64,000 nt of DNA from an uncultured Chloroflexota bacterium (GTDB lineage: Bacteria; Chloroflexota; Chloroflexia; Thermomicrobiales; UBA6265): assembly GCA_937901745.1 (NCBI GenBank), contig CALGSZ010000048.1, positions 1 to 64,000 of the forward strand, in the 5' to 3' direction. A model generated the notes under the pieces. It worked only from the letters and a program-made list of their open reading frames with translations. It did no database searches and was not told the DNA's origin. The position numbers and the translations under genes are program-made. Numbering within the stretch: position 1 is the stretch's first letter; each line of letters starts with the position of its first letter. Positions 25,473 to 33,826 of the stretch are shown here, in pieces.

Positions 25473-27665
25473 GTGCTCGATCACGATCTTGTCTTGAAGA
25501 GCGATGAGCTCTACCTGGTCGGTGACCAGCGGAGCGATGGCAGCGGGGAGCGCGCGACTGGGCTCTATCTGCGCGACACGCGCCATTTGACTCACTTCAC
25601 CGTCACCCTCAACGGCGCCACGCCTGAGCGCCTCTCAACCCGCGTGCACAGCGCGACGACAGCGACGGTAACGATGACGAACCCGGTGCTGCCGATCGAC
25701 AAGGATAGGGCGATCGCTCCGAACCGGGTGATGCTCGAGGAGCGGATCAGGCTCGACACCGCCCTCCACCTAACGATCATCGTGCAGAACTTCGCGCCGG
25801 AGACGGTGCCGATTGAGCTCGGCCTCGATTTCAATGCCGATTTCCGCGATCTCTTCGATGTTCGCGGCTTCCCGCGCGAGAAGCGCGGGAAGCTTCAGCG
25901 CCCACGAGTCGAGGATCGCGAGGCCGGCAAGGCGGTGATTCTGAGCTATTGCGGCCTGGACGGGCTTGAGGCCTCCACCGAGATCGCGTTCGATCGCGCT
26001 CCGAAGATCGAGGTCGTCCGCGGCGTCGCTGAGACCGACGATGCTTTCGTGCCGATGCTGCCCGGCTTCGAATCGGTGGCGCACGAGCCGCCGCTCGCTC
26101 GCATTCCTGGAGCGCACGCCACCTTCTCGATCACCCTCGCTCGCGGCGAGCGCTGGGAAGTCAACATCAAGATCCAGCCCGTCCCCGCCAACCGGACGCC
26201 GATCTCCGCGGCGCCCGCGGTGCTCAGCCAGTTCCTGGAAGAGCTCGCGACTGTGACGACGGACAACCCGTTCTTCAATCGCGTGCTGCATCGCTGCGAG
26301 CTGGATCTCACCGCGCTCTTGACCACGTTTCCCCAGGGCGCGCTGCCTGCCGCCGGCATCCCGTGGTTCGTCGCGCCGTTTGGCCGCGACAGCCTGATCG
26401 TCGGACTTCAGACGCTGCATCTGCTGCCACAACGGGCCGCCAACACTCTTCGCGTCTTGGCATCTCTTCAGGGAGAGAAGGTCGATCCCTGGCGGGAGGA
26501 GGAGCCCGGCAAGATCCTCCACGAGATACGGTACGGCGAGGTCGCCCGCTGCAACGAAGCGCCGCACACGCCGTACTACGGCTCTATTGATGCCACGCCG
26601 CTCTTCGTCTGGCTCTTCGCCGAGACGATCTCCTGGACCGCCGACGAGCGCCTCTACCACGATCTCCTGCCGAACGTCCGGCGGGCGCTCGAGTGGATGG
26701 AGAAATACGGCGACGTAGACGGGGACGGCTTGATCGAGTACGGCACAGATGCGCCGGACGCTGTCCACATCCGGCACAAGGTCTGGAAGGACAGCTATGA
26801 CTCGATCCATCACGCTGATGGCACGCCGCCCAAGGGTCCGATCGCCGCGATCGAGGTCCAGGGCTACGCCTACGCCGCGATGCGTCGGCTGGCCGACGTC
26901 GAGGCCGCGTACGGGCAGACCGAGATGGCCCAGGATCTGCGCGCGCGAGCCGAGCGCCTGCGGGAGCACGTCGAGTCCGCGTTCTGGCTCGAGTCCGAGG
27001 ACTTTTACGCGCAGGCGCTGGATGGCGATAAGCAGCCGGTGCGGGCGATCACGTCGAACCCCGGTCACCTATTGGCCTGCGGGCTCCCCTCACCGGAGCG
27101 CGCGGAGCTGGTCGCGAACCGGCTGCGCCAACCGGATATGGACTCGGGTTGGGGCATTCGCACGCTCTCCTCGACGGCGATCAGCTATAACCCGATGAGC
27201 TACCACAATGGCTCGGTCTGGCCCCACGACAACAGCCTCATCGCCTGGGGCCTCTACCGCTACGGCCACGTCCAGGCCGCCCACGCGATTGCCGATGCCC
27301 TTTTCGCAACCGCGCAAGCGGATCCGCTCGACCGCCTGCCTGAGCTCTATTGCGGATTTGCTCGCACCGCGGAGATGGCGGACGCGCCCGTCGCCTATCC
27401 CGTCAGCTGCAGTCCGCAGGCTTGGGCGGCCGGCGCGCTCCCGCTCATCGTTCGCGGTATGCTCGGCTTGAACGCGGATCTTGCCGTCCGAGCCGTCACG
27501 GTCGCCCCGGCGCTGCCGGATTGGCTCAACGAGGTGACAGTGCACAATCTGCACGTCTGCGGCCGCAGTGGATCCCTCGAGGTTCGCCGCGAGGGCTCGA
27601 CGTACACCGTCCGCGCCGATGGGCTCCCTGTCGAGGTCCGCCTGCCGGCCGAGGCGAATGTCTGA
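25473..27665 (+). CDS. Amylo-alpha-1,6-glucosidase / glycogen-debranching-type glycosidase
   Basis: 730-residue cytosolic protein of two parts. An N-terminal beta-sandwich domain of the GDE_N_bis type (starting LKSDELYLVGDQ...GLYLRDTRHLTHF) is followed by an (alpha/alpha)6-barrel glycosidase domain from about residue 260. That domain contains IPWFVAPFGRDSLIVGLQTL and YNPMSYHNGSVWPHDNSLIA, the latter typical of GDE_C/GH63-GH133-like enzymes. Members remove alpha-1,6-linked glucose from branched glucans, though some act on trehalose-like or glucosylglycerate substrates. The GTG start at 25473 follows GGAGTGGGAG. It is divergent from nuoA, sharing the 298-bp control region, and 50 bp upstream of the VOC gene. 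Confidence 0.85.
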   Translation: MLDHDLVLKSDELYLVGDQRSDGSGERATGLYLRDTRHLTHFTVTLNGATPERLSTRVHSATTATVTMTNPVLPIDKDRAIAPNRVMLEERIRLDTALHLTIIVQNFAPETVPIELGLDFNADFRDLFDVRGFPREKRGKLQRPRVEDREAGKAVILSYCGLDGLEASTEIAFDRAPKIEVVRGVAETDDAFVPMLPGFESVAHEPPLARIPGAHATFSITLARGERWEVNIKIQPVPANRTPISAAPAVLSQFLEELATVTTDNPFFNRVLHRCELDLTALLTTFPQGALPAAGIPWFVAPFGRDSLIVGLQTLHLLPQRAANTLRVLASLQGEKVDPWREEEPGKILHEIRYGEVARCNEAPHTPYYGSIDATPLFVWLFAETISWTADERLYHDLLPNVRRALEWMEKYGDVDGDGLIEYGTDAPDAVHIRHKVWKDSYDSIHHADGTPPKGPIAAIEVQGYAYAAMRRLADVEAAYGQTEMAQDLRARAERLREHVESAFWLESEDFYAQALDGDKQPVRAITSNPGHLLACGLPSPERAELVANRLRQPDMDSGWGIRTLSSTAISYNPMSYHNGSVWPHDNSLIAWGLYRYGHVQAAHAIADALFATAQADPLDRLPELYCGFARTAEMADAPVAYPVSCSPQAWAAGALPLIVRGMLGLNADLAVRAVTVAPALPDWLNEVTVHNLHVCGRSGSLEVRREGSTYTVRADGLPVEVRLPAEANV

Positions 27666-27715
27666 GCGCCCGCTCGCGGCACGCAATCCGAGAGTATTGG
27701 CTGAAAGGAGCCGCT

Positions 27716-28234
27716 ATGACCGCGCAACCCGGTGAGCCGCGCATTCATCCAGAGACGCGGATCGGCCACGTCCATCTCAAGGTTTCGAACCTGGAGCGCT
27801 CGATCGTGTTCTATCGCGACGTGTTGGGCTTCGATCTCATGCAGCGCTACGGGAGCCAGGCGGCCTTTCTTTCCGCCGGCGGCTATCACCACCACATCGG
27901 ACTCAATACTTGGGAGAGCCTGAACGGTCCGCGCCCCGCGCCCGGCACGACCGGTCTCTACCACTTCGCCATCCTCTACCCGAACCGATTCGAGCTCGCG
28001 CGTGCCCTCAAGCGCCTGATCGACCACAGAATCCCGATCCACGGCGCATCTGACCACGGCGTCAGCGAAGCGATCTACTTCGAGGATCCGGATGGGAACG
28101 GCATCGAGATTTACCGTGACCGGCCCGAAGAAGAGTGGCCGCGCACGCCGTCCGGGGAGCTGAAGATGGTGACGCGGCCGCTCGATCTGGAAGATCTCCT
28201 GAGGGAACTGGAGAAAGCGCCGGCCGCGGGCTGA
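27716..28234 (+). CDS. VOC family (glyoxalase/extradiol dioxygenase-like) protein
   Basis: 172-residue protein with the paired beta-alpha-beta3 modules of the vicinal oxygen chelate superfamily, closest in style to CatE/BphC-like dioxygenases or glyoxalase relatives. Candidate metal ligands are the His in IGHVHLKVSNLERS, a central His in GLYHFAILYP, and the Glu in PDGNGIEIYRDRP. GGYHHHIGLNTW is typical of the CatE-like subgroup. ATG 27716 follows AAAGGAG; the frame is open far upstream, but that part is antisense-style shadow of the preceding gene. The substrate is unknown. It is probably cotranscribed with the glucosidase. Confidence 0.85.
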   Translation: MTAQPGEPRIHPETRIGHVHLKVSNLERSIVFYRDVLGFDLMQRYGSQAAFLSAGGYHHHIGLNTWESLNGPRPAPGTTGLYHFAILYPNRFELARALKRLIDHRIPIHGASDHGVSEAIYFEDPDGNGIEIYRDRPEEEWPRTPSGELKMVTRPLDLEDLLRELEKAPAAG

Positions 28235-28252
28235 GCGCGGAACCAGGAGGAG

Positions 28253-28321
28253 AAAAAATTCGCGAGCGGGACAAGCCGCCGCACCCGAGCGAATTGCTCG
28301 GTAGGCGGCGCGTCCCGCTCG
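28253..28321 (-). terminator. Long cruciform-type terminator between VOC gene and fabI
   Basis: Three nested perfect stems: CGAGCGGGAC/GTCCCGCTCG (28263-28272 with 28312-28321), GCCGCC/GGCGGC (28275-28280 with 28304-28309) and CCGAGC/GCTCGG (28285-28290 with 28296-28301). On the minus strand the hairpin is followed by AATTTTTTC, so it is a strong rho-independent terminator for fabI. The same fold could stop the convergent plus-strand transcript. Confidence 0.9.
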
Positions 28322-28333
28322 TGCCACGCGGAG

Positions 28334-29116
28334 CTAGATGCCCATCGCGTGGTAGCCGTTGTCGGTAAAGATCGTCTCGCCGGTCACGGACGATGAGAGA
28401 TCGCTGGCGAGGAAGACCGCGACCTTCGCGACACTCGAGGCATCGAACTCCGTCTTGAGTGGCGCCCGATCCTTGAGCGCGTTGTACATGTCCATGAACC
28501 CAGGGATGCCGCGAGCGGCGGCCGTCTTAACCGGTCCGGCCGAAATCGCGTTCACCCGGATGCCATGCTCGCCCAAATCCATCGCCAAGTAGCGAACGGT
28601 CGCCTCTAACGCCGCCTTCGCGACGCCCATCACGTTGTAGCGGGGAAACGCGCGATCCGCGCCGAGATACGTCAGCGTCATGATGCTCCCGCCGCTCGGC
28701 ATGATCGGCACGATGCGCTGCGCGGCGGCGATGAGGGAATAGACGCTGATGCTGTGGGCAATCTTGAACCCCTCGCGCGACGTCTCGAGGAAACGTCCCT
28801 TTAGCTCGGCCGGCGGAGCGAAGGCAATACTGTGAACGAGGCAGTCAACGGTGCCGAAGTCCCGCTTCAGCGCCTCGCCGAAGGCGTCGAGCTGCTCATC
28901 CGATTCCACGTCACATTGATAGGCCGCGCCGCCGGCCGGCGCGCTCGCCACCAGAGCGTCGATCTCCTTCTTCGAGCGGTCATCGAGGTAGCTCACCGCC
29001 AGCTTGGCGCCCTGCGCCGCCAGTGCCTCGGCGATCGCCCAGCCGATGCTCCACCGGTTCAGAACGCCCATCACTACCGCGGTCTTGCCTTCGAGGAGCC
29101 CCCCTCCCTCGGCCAT
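28334..29116 (-). CDS. fabI: Enoyl-[acyl-carrier-protein] reductase (NADH)
   Basis: Final reductase of each fatty-acid elongation cycle, SDR superfamily, 260 residues. FabI hallmarks: the split cofactor motif GKTAVVMGVLNRWSIGWAIA, HSIAFAPPAELKGRFLETS, and the catalytic Tyr160-x6-Lys167 in YNVMGVAKAALEA, with the second active-site Tyr at 150. The GPVKTAAARGI segment corresponds to the substrate-binding loop. These features separate it from generic SDR ketoreductases (Y-x3-K). ATG 29116 is preceded by GGAGGAGG. It is divergent from the dipeptidase gene and ends in a very strong terminator, so it is monocistronic. Confidence 0.95.
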   Translation of the reverse strand: MAEGGGLLEGKTAVVMGVLNRWSIGWAIAEALAAQGAKLAVSYLDDRSKKEIDALVASAPAGGAAYQCDVESDEQLDAFGEALKRDFGTVDCLVHSIAFAPPAELKGRFLETSREGFKIAHSISVYSLIAAAQRIVPIMPSGGSIMTLTYLGADRAFPRYNVMGVAKAALEATVRYLAMDLGEHGIRVNAISAGPVKTAAARGIPGFMDMYNALKDRAPLKTEFDASSVAKVAVFLASDLSSSVTGETIFTDNGYHAMGI

Positions 29117-29280
29117 TCGAATCCTCCTCCCACGGAAATCCAGTCGCCAACCTGCCTTGGACTATGCCACAACCTTGCGCTCATGCGCCGTCCGCGCGCC
29201 GCGATACCCTGCTTACGACACGCGGTTTGATGCATGATACTGAGAGTACGGTTACCGGCAGAACTCAGAACGGAGGACCC

Positions 29281-30354
29281 GTGGAGAGCGAGGCGACACC
29301 TACCATTCCTATTTTCGATGGCCACAACGACACCGTATACAGTCTGCGCACCACGGGGCGCTCCTTCTTCGAGCGGTCAGACATCGGGCACATTGATCTC
29401 CCCCGCGCGCGGCAGGGTGGGTTCGCGGGCGGGCTGTTCGCCGTCTGGGTGCCGGATTCCGCGCGCCCGTCGATGACCGACTCCCAGTCAGACCAGAGCC
29501 TCACTCCCTCGGCCATCATGGAAAAGCCGCCGTCTCCGTTGCCTATTGACTGCGCCCAGCACTACACCATTGGATCGCTCGCCATGCTGATGCGGCTGGA
29601 GTCGGCGGACGAGAAGATTCGGATCGTGCGAACCGCCCGCGAGACCCGCGAGGCGATCCAGACCGGCACTTTGGCGATTGCGCTGCACCTCGAAGGGGCG
29701 GAAGCGATCGATCCCGGCCTAGATGCCTTGGAAGTCTTCTATCGCGCTGGCGTGCGCTCGCTCGGCCTGGTTTGGTCGCGGCCGAATGCCTTCGGGCACG
29801 GCGTCCCGTTCCGCACCGGCGAGTCGCCCGACATCGGGCCTGGCCTGACGGACGCCGGAAAAGAGCTCGTGCGCGCGTGCAACCGGCTCGGAATCTTGAT
29901 CGATCTCTCTCACCTCAACGAAGCCGGCTTCTGGGATGTCGCGGCAATCAGTGACGCGCCGCTGGTCGCGACCCACTCGAACGCCTTCGCGATCTGCCCG
30001 GTGACTCGCAACCTGACAGATAAGCAACTCGACGCGATCCGGGAATCGCAGGGTATGGTCGGAGTCAACTTCCACGTCAGCTTCTTGCGACCGGACGCCA
30101 AGGAGCTGCCCGCCGAGACGACGGTCTCCCACATCGCCGATCACGTCGACTACTTGGTCGAGCGCTTGGGCGACGACAAGGTCGGCTTTGGCTCCGATTT
30201 CGATGGCGCGACGATGCCGGGCGATCTCCGCGACGCCGCCGGCCTACCGCTGCTGATCGCCGAGTTGCGGCGGCGTGGCTACGACGAGGCGACGCTGCGC
30301 AAGCTCACCCACGAGAATTGGCTGCGCGTTCTAGAGCGGACCTGGGGAGAGTGA
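29281..30354 (+). CDS. Membrane-dipeptidase family (peptidase M19) protein
   Basis: 357-residue metallo-dipeptidase of the renal dipeptidase family, a TIM-barrel amidohydrolase that cleaves dipeptides, often with a D-residue at the C-terminal position. Visible zinc-site elements: H-x-D in FDGHNDTVYS, the bridging Glu in LHLEGAEAID, His in DLSHLNEAGFWDV and VATHSNA, and the final Asp in VGFGSDFDGA. The start is uncertain: GTG 29281 has GGAGG 4 nt upstream, while in-frame ATG 29230 would add 17 residues but has no ribosome site. There is no signal peptide, so a cytosolic enzyme is likely. It stands alone, convergent with apt. Confidence 0.88.
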   Translation: MESEATPTIPIFDGHNDTVYSLRTTGRSFFERSDIGHIDLPRARQGGFAGGLFAVWVPDSARPSMTDSQSDQSLTPSAIMEKPPSPLPIDCAQHYTIGSLAMLMRLESADEKIRIVRTARETREAIQTGTLAIALHLEGAEAIDPGLDALEVFYRAGVRSLGLVWSRPNAFGHGVPFRTGESPDIGPGLTDAGKELVRACNRLGILIDLSHLNEAGFWDVAAISDAPLVATHSNAFAICPVTRNLTDKQLDAIRESQGMVGVNFHVSFLRPDAKELPAETTVSHIADHVDYLVERLGDDKVGFGSDFDGATMPGDLRDAAGLPLLIAELRRRGYDEATLRKLTHENWLRVLERTWGE

Positions 30355-30502
30355 GCCGGGCAGCCAATTAGCTCACCGTTCAATCGGAAAGACAGACGCT
30401 TTCGTCGCGTATCCGAGCCACCCGTGACCTGCAGCGACTCATGCCTAGAGCCGCTGCTTCTGCTCGCCGTTTGCTAACCGGTGGCAGCGAATCGTGTCCG
30501 GA

Positions 30503-31039
30503 TCAGTAGACGATCAGGCTTGAGACCTGGTACCCCTTCAGGCGTTCGCGCCCCTTGAGGAACGACAGCTCCGCCAGGACGCTGACGCCGACGACTTCCG
30601 CCCCAAGCCGCTCCACGAGCTTGATCGCTGCGCCGACCGTGCCGCCCGTCGCCAGCAAGTCATCGACGATCAACACTCGCTCGCCCGGCTGAACGGCGTC
30701 GCTGTGCATCTCAACGGTGTTGACGCCGTATTCGAGCTCGTATTCCTCGCGGATCGTTGCCGCTGGCAGCCGCCCGACCTTGCGAACCGGCACGAGCCCG
30801 GCGCCGAGCTTGTAGGCGACCGGCGCGCCGAGGATGAAGCCCCGGCTCTCGATCGCGACGACCGTCGAAACGCCCACGAACGGCTCGGCCATCGCGTCGA
30901 CCGCGGCGCGGAAAGCGGCAGCGTCCGCCAGCAGTGGGGTGATGTCTCGGAAGAGGATGCCTGGCTGAGGAAAATCGGGCACATCGCGAACCAACGCGCG
31001 CAGCGCCTCAATATCTACCGTCGTCTTCGCTTCAGTCAT
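30503..31039 (-). CDS. apt: Adenine phosphoribosyltransferase
   Basis: Purine salvage enzyme forming AMP from adenine and PRPP, 178 residues. It carries IPDFPQPGILFRDITPLL-like sequence (here DVPDFPQPGILFRDITPLL) and the PRPP-binding motif VLIVDDLLATGGTVGAAIKL. The start is taken at ATG 31039, with GGAG upstream; the frame is open further to 31282, but that part is not APT-like. It is divergent from mutS with a 120-bp shared control region. Confidence 0.95.
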   Translation of the reverse strand: MTEAKTTVDIEALRALVRDVPDFPQPGILFRDITPLLADAAAFRAAVDAMAEPFVGVSTVVAIESRGFILGAPVAYKLGAGLVPVRKVGRLPAATIREEYELEYGVNTVEMHSDAVQPGERVLIVDDLLATGGTVGAAIKLVERLGAEVVGVSVLAELSFLKGRERLKGYQVSSLIVY

Positions 31040-31124
31040 CTCTAACTCCGCACCGCATCGCGCCCCGCTGCCGCCGCGCGGAAGTCGCGTCGCATCCGTG
31101 TGGCCGCAAAGGATCGGTGCACAG

Positions 31125-31153
31125 GATACAGCCTCAGGGCGCCTGCGTATAAT
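31125..31153 (+). promoter_or_regulatory. Candidate promoter for leaderless mutS mRNA
   Basis: Consensus TATAAT at 31148-31153 with a partial -35 (GATACA, 31125-31130; 17-nt spacing). Only 6 nt separate the -10 from ATG 31160, and no Shine-Dalgarno is visible, so transcription would begin at or next to the start codon. Confidence 0.5.
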
Positions 31154-31159
31154 CGTGCC

Positions 31160-33826
31160 ATGCCTCGCAACGGTACGCCCGCGACCGTGCCAGATACTCG
31201 CGCATCGACCGCTGCTACGGCAGCCGGATCGAACGGCCTGGTCCCATCGCGGCGGCAGTACCTCGAGCTGAAAGCCGCGCACCCAGACGCGATTCTCCTC
31301 TACCGGCTAGGCGACTTCTACGAGGCGTTCGACGAGGATGCGAAGATCGTCGCTCGGGACGCCCGGATCACGCTGACCAGCCGATCGTTCGGGCGCAACG
31401 GCCGCGTGCCGATGGCCGGGATCCCGCATCACGCCCTGAATCACTACCTGGGTCGGCTCCTCGCCGCTGGGCACACGATCGCGATCGCCGAGCAGATGAG
31501 CGAGCCTGGTCGCGGCCTGGTCGAGCGAGCGGTCACGCGGGTCCTGACACCCGGCACCGTTGCCGAGCCCGGGCTCCTCCCGCCGACCGAGAATCGCTAC
31601 CTCGCGGCCGTCGCTCGGTACGGTGACCGGTTTGGGCTGGCGTGGGTAGACGTCAGCACGGGCGAGTTCGCGACGATCGAGCTCGCGGGGGAGGACGCCG
31701 CGAACCGTGTCCAAGAAGAGCTGGCGCGGATATCGCCCGCAGAGTGCCTCGTCTCGGATCGCGATAACGCGCTCCCGACCGCTGGCCACGTCACGCGGCT
31801 CGAATCCTGGCATTTCGAGCCAGAGCGGGCCACGACGCGATTGTGCGAGCAATTCGGCGTGCGCTCGCTGAGCGCCTTTGGTTGCGCCGATCTCCCAGCG
31901 GCTATAGCGGCGGCCGGCGCGATCCTTGCCTACGTCGAGCGCACCAATCCCCGCCTGCTCCCGCTCCTCGTCGGCCTGCGGACAGAGGCGTCAGACCAAT
32001 ACGTCGGGCTGGACGCGGCGACGCGCCGCAACCTGGAACTCACCCGCAGCCATCGCACCGGCGGAACGCGCGGCAGTCTCCTTGGCGTCCTTGACTTGAC
32101 CCGCACGCCTCAGGGAGCGCGACGCCTCCGCCGGCTCATCGGGCAGCCACTGCGCAATCTCGTCGAGCTGCAACGTCGCCAGGCGCTCATTGCCGCGCTC
32201 GTCGCCGCGCCGGATGTACGGCACCGACTCGCCGAGCTGTTAGCGGCGCTCGGCGACCTGGAGCGCCTGACCGGGCGAGCGACGCAGGGCAACGCGACCG
32301 CGCGCGATTTCCTGGCAATGGCGGCGACGCTCCGCGTCATCCCGGAGGTGGCGGATCTCCTCGCCTCTGCCGACGTTGATGCGCTCTCCGCCTTCGCCGC
32401 CGACCTCGACACCTGCGCCGACGTCCTTCAGCTACTAGACGCGGCCGTCGAAGAGGATGAGGACGGCTCCGCGCGCATCCGCCCCGGCTTCTGCGCCGAG
32501 CTCGACGCCGCCGTCGAGGGAGCGCGCGAGACGCGGGACTGGCTCGCCAGCCTGGAACGGCACGAGCGAGAGCGGACGGGCATCAAGAGCCTGAAGGTCG
32601 GCTACAACAAGGTCTTCGGCTACTACATCGAGGTCACGCGGCCCAACCTGCACCTGGTGCCGCCGGAGTACACCCGCAAGCAGACCGTCGCCACCGGGGA
32701 GCGGTACGTCACCGCCGCTCTCAAGGATGCCGAGGCGCGCTTGCTCGCCGCCGACGAAGAGATCGCGGCGCTCGAGCGAGCCGCACTCGCTCGCCTCTCC
32801 GCGAGCGTCTCCGCGGCCGCCGCTCGGCTCCTGGCGACGGCCGAACGGCTTGCCGATCTCGACGCGTTCCTCTCCCTCGCGGAGGTCGCGGTCCGCTACG
32901 GATGGACCGCTCCGCGGCTGGATGAAAGCGACACACTGGAGATCGTCGCGGGACGTCACCCAGTCGTGGAAGCGAGCCTCGGTGGCGAGCCGTTCATCCC
33001 GAACGATTGCCAACTGGGCGGCGATGCGCCTCGCGTCCTGCTCGTCACCGGACCGAACATGGGCGGCAAGAGCACCTACCTACGTCAGGTCGCGTTGATC
33101 GTCCTCCTCGCCCAGATCGGCTCCTTCGTGCCCGCGGCCTCGGCACGGATCGGTCTCGTGGACCGCATCTTCACCCGCGTTGGCGCGCACGACGACCTGC
33201 CAGGCGGCGCGAGCACGTTCATGGTCGAGATGATGGAGACGGCAACCATCCTCCATCAGGCGACCAATCGCAGCCTCCTCATCCTTGACGAGATCGGCCG
33301 CGGCACCAGCACCAACGATGGCCTGGCGATCGCCCGCGCCGTGCTGGAGGACATCCACAGCCGGATCTGCGCCAGGACGCTCTTCGCGACCCACTACCTT
33401 GAGCTGACCGCGCTCGAAGACGAGCTGGCTTCGCTCGCCAACGTTCACGTGGCGGCAGTCGAATCCGGCGGCCAGATCGTCTTCCTCTACGCGGTCCGGC
33501 CAGGCTGCGCGGATCGCGCCTACGGCATCCACGTCGCGCGCCTTGCCGGGCTGCCAAGCTGGGTCGCCGACCGCGCTGAGAGCGTCCTCGCTGACCTCGC
33601 TAGCGCGCCGGTCCCGTCGAAGCCGGTCCACGCGGTTCAGGAGGCTCCCGTTAGCAATCCGCCCTGCGTCGAGCACTCCAACGGACCGCGTCAACTGCGG
33701 CTCGACGGATTCCCAGCGCCGCCTGCCGCGAGCCGGCTTGTCGCGGAGTTGCGGTCGCTCGACCTTTCGACGCTGACGCCGAAACAAGCGCTGGACTGGC
33801 TCTACGAGCAGCAGGCACGCCTGTGA
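31160..33826 (+). CDS. mutS: DNA mismatch repair protein MutS
   Basis: Mismatch-recognition ATPase, 888 residues. The N-terminal mismatch-binding motif is LYRLGDFYEAFDEDA (Phe-x-Glu wedge). The connector and lever domains follow, with KVGYNKVFGYYIEV in the clamp. The ABC-type ATPase has Walker A TGPNMGGKSTYLRQ, the Q-loop, and Walker B/signature LLILDEIGRGTSTNDG. The length is that of MutS1, and there is no Smr domain. ATG 31160 has no ribosome site; a TATAAT box ends 6 nt before it, suggesting a leaderless message. The last codon overlaps the mutL start (GTGA), so the two proteins are translationally coupled. Confidence 0.96.
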   Translation: MPRNGTPATVPDTRASTAATAAGSNGLVPSRRQYLELKAAHPDAILLYRLGDFYEAFDEDAKIVARDARITLTSRSFGRNGRVPMAGIPHHALNHYLGRLLAAGHTIAIAEQMSEPGRGLVERAVTRVLTPGTVAEPGLLPPTENRYLAAVARYGDRFGLAWVDVSTGEFATIELAGEDAANRVQEELARISPAECLVSDRDNALPTAGHVTRLESWHFEPERATTRLCEQFGVRSLSAFGCADLPAAIAAAGAILAYVERTNPRLLPLLVGLRTEASDQYVGLDAATRRNLELTRSHRTGGTRGSLLGVLDLTRTPQGARRLRRLIGQPLRNLVELQRRQALIAALVAAPDVRHRLAELLAALGDLERLTGRATQGNATARDFLAMAATLRVIPEVADLLASADVDALSAFAADLDTCADVLQLLDAAVEEDEDGSARIRPGFCAELDAAVEGARETRDWLASLERHERERTGIKSLKVGYNKVFGYYIEVTRPNLHLVPPEYTRKQTVATGERYVTAALKDAEARLLAADEEIAALERAALARLSASVSAAAARLLATAERLADLDAFLSLAEVAVRYGWTAPRLDESDTLEIVAGRHPVVEASLGGEPFIPNDCQLGGDAPRVLLVTGPNMGGKSTYLRQVALIVLLAQIGSFVPAASARIGLVDRIFTRVGAHDDLPGGASTFMVEMMETATILHQATNRSLLILDEIGRGTSTNDGLAIARAVLEDIHSRICARTLFATHYLELTALEDELASLANVHVAAVESGGQIVFLYAVRPGCADRAYGIHVARLAGLPSWVADRAESVLADLASAPVPSKPVHAVQEAPVSNPPCVEHSNGPRQLRLDGFPAPPAASRLVAELRSLDLSTLTPKQALDWLYEQQARL

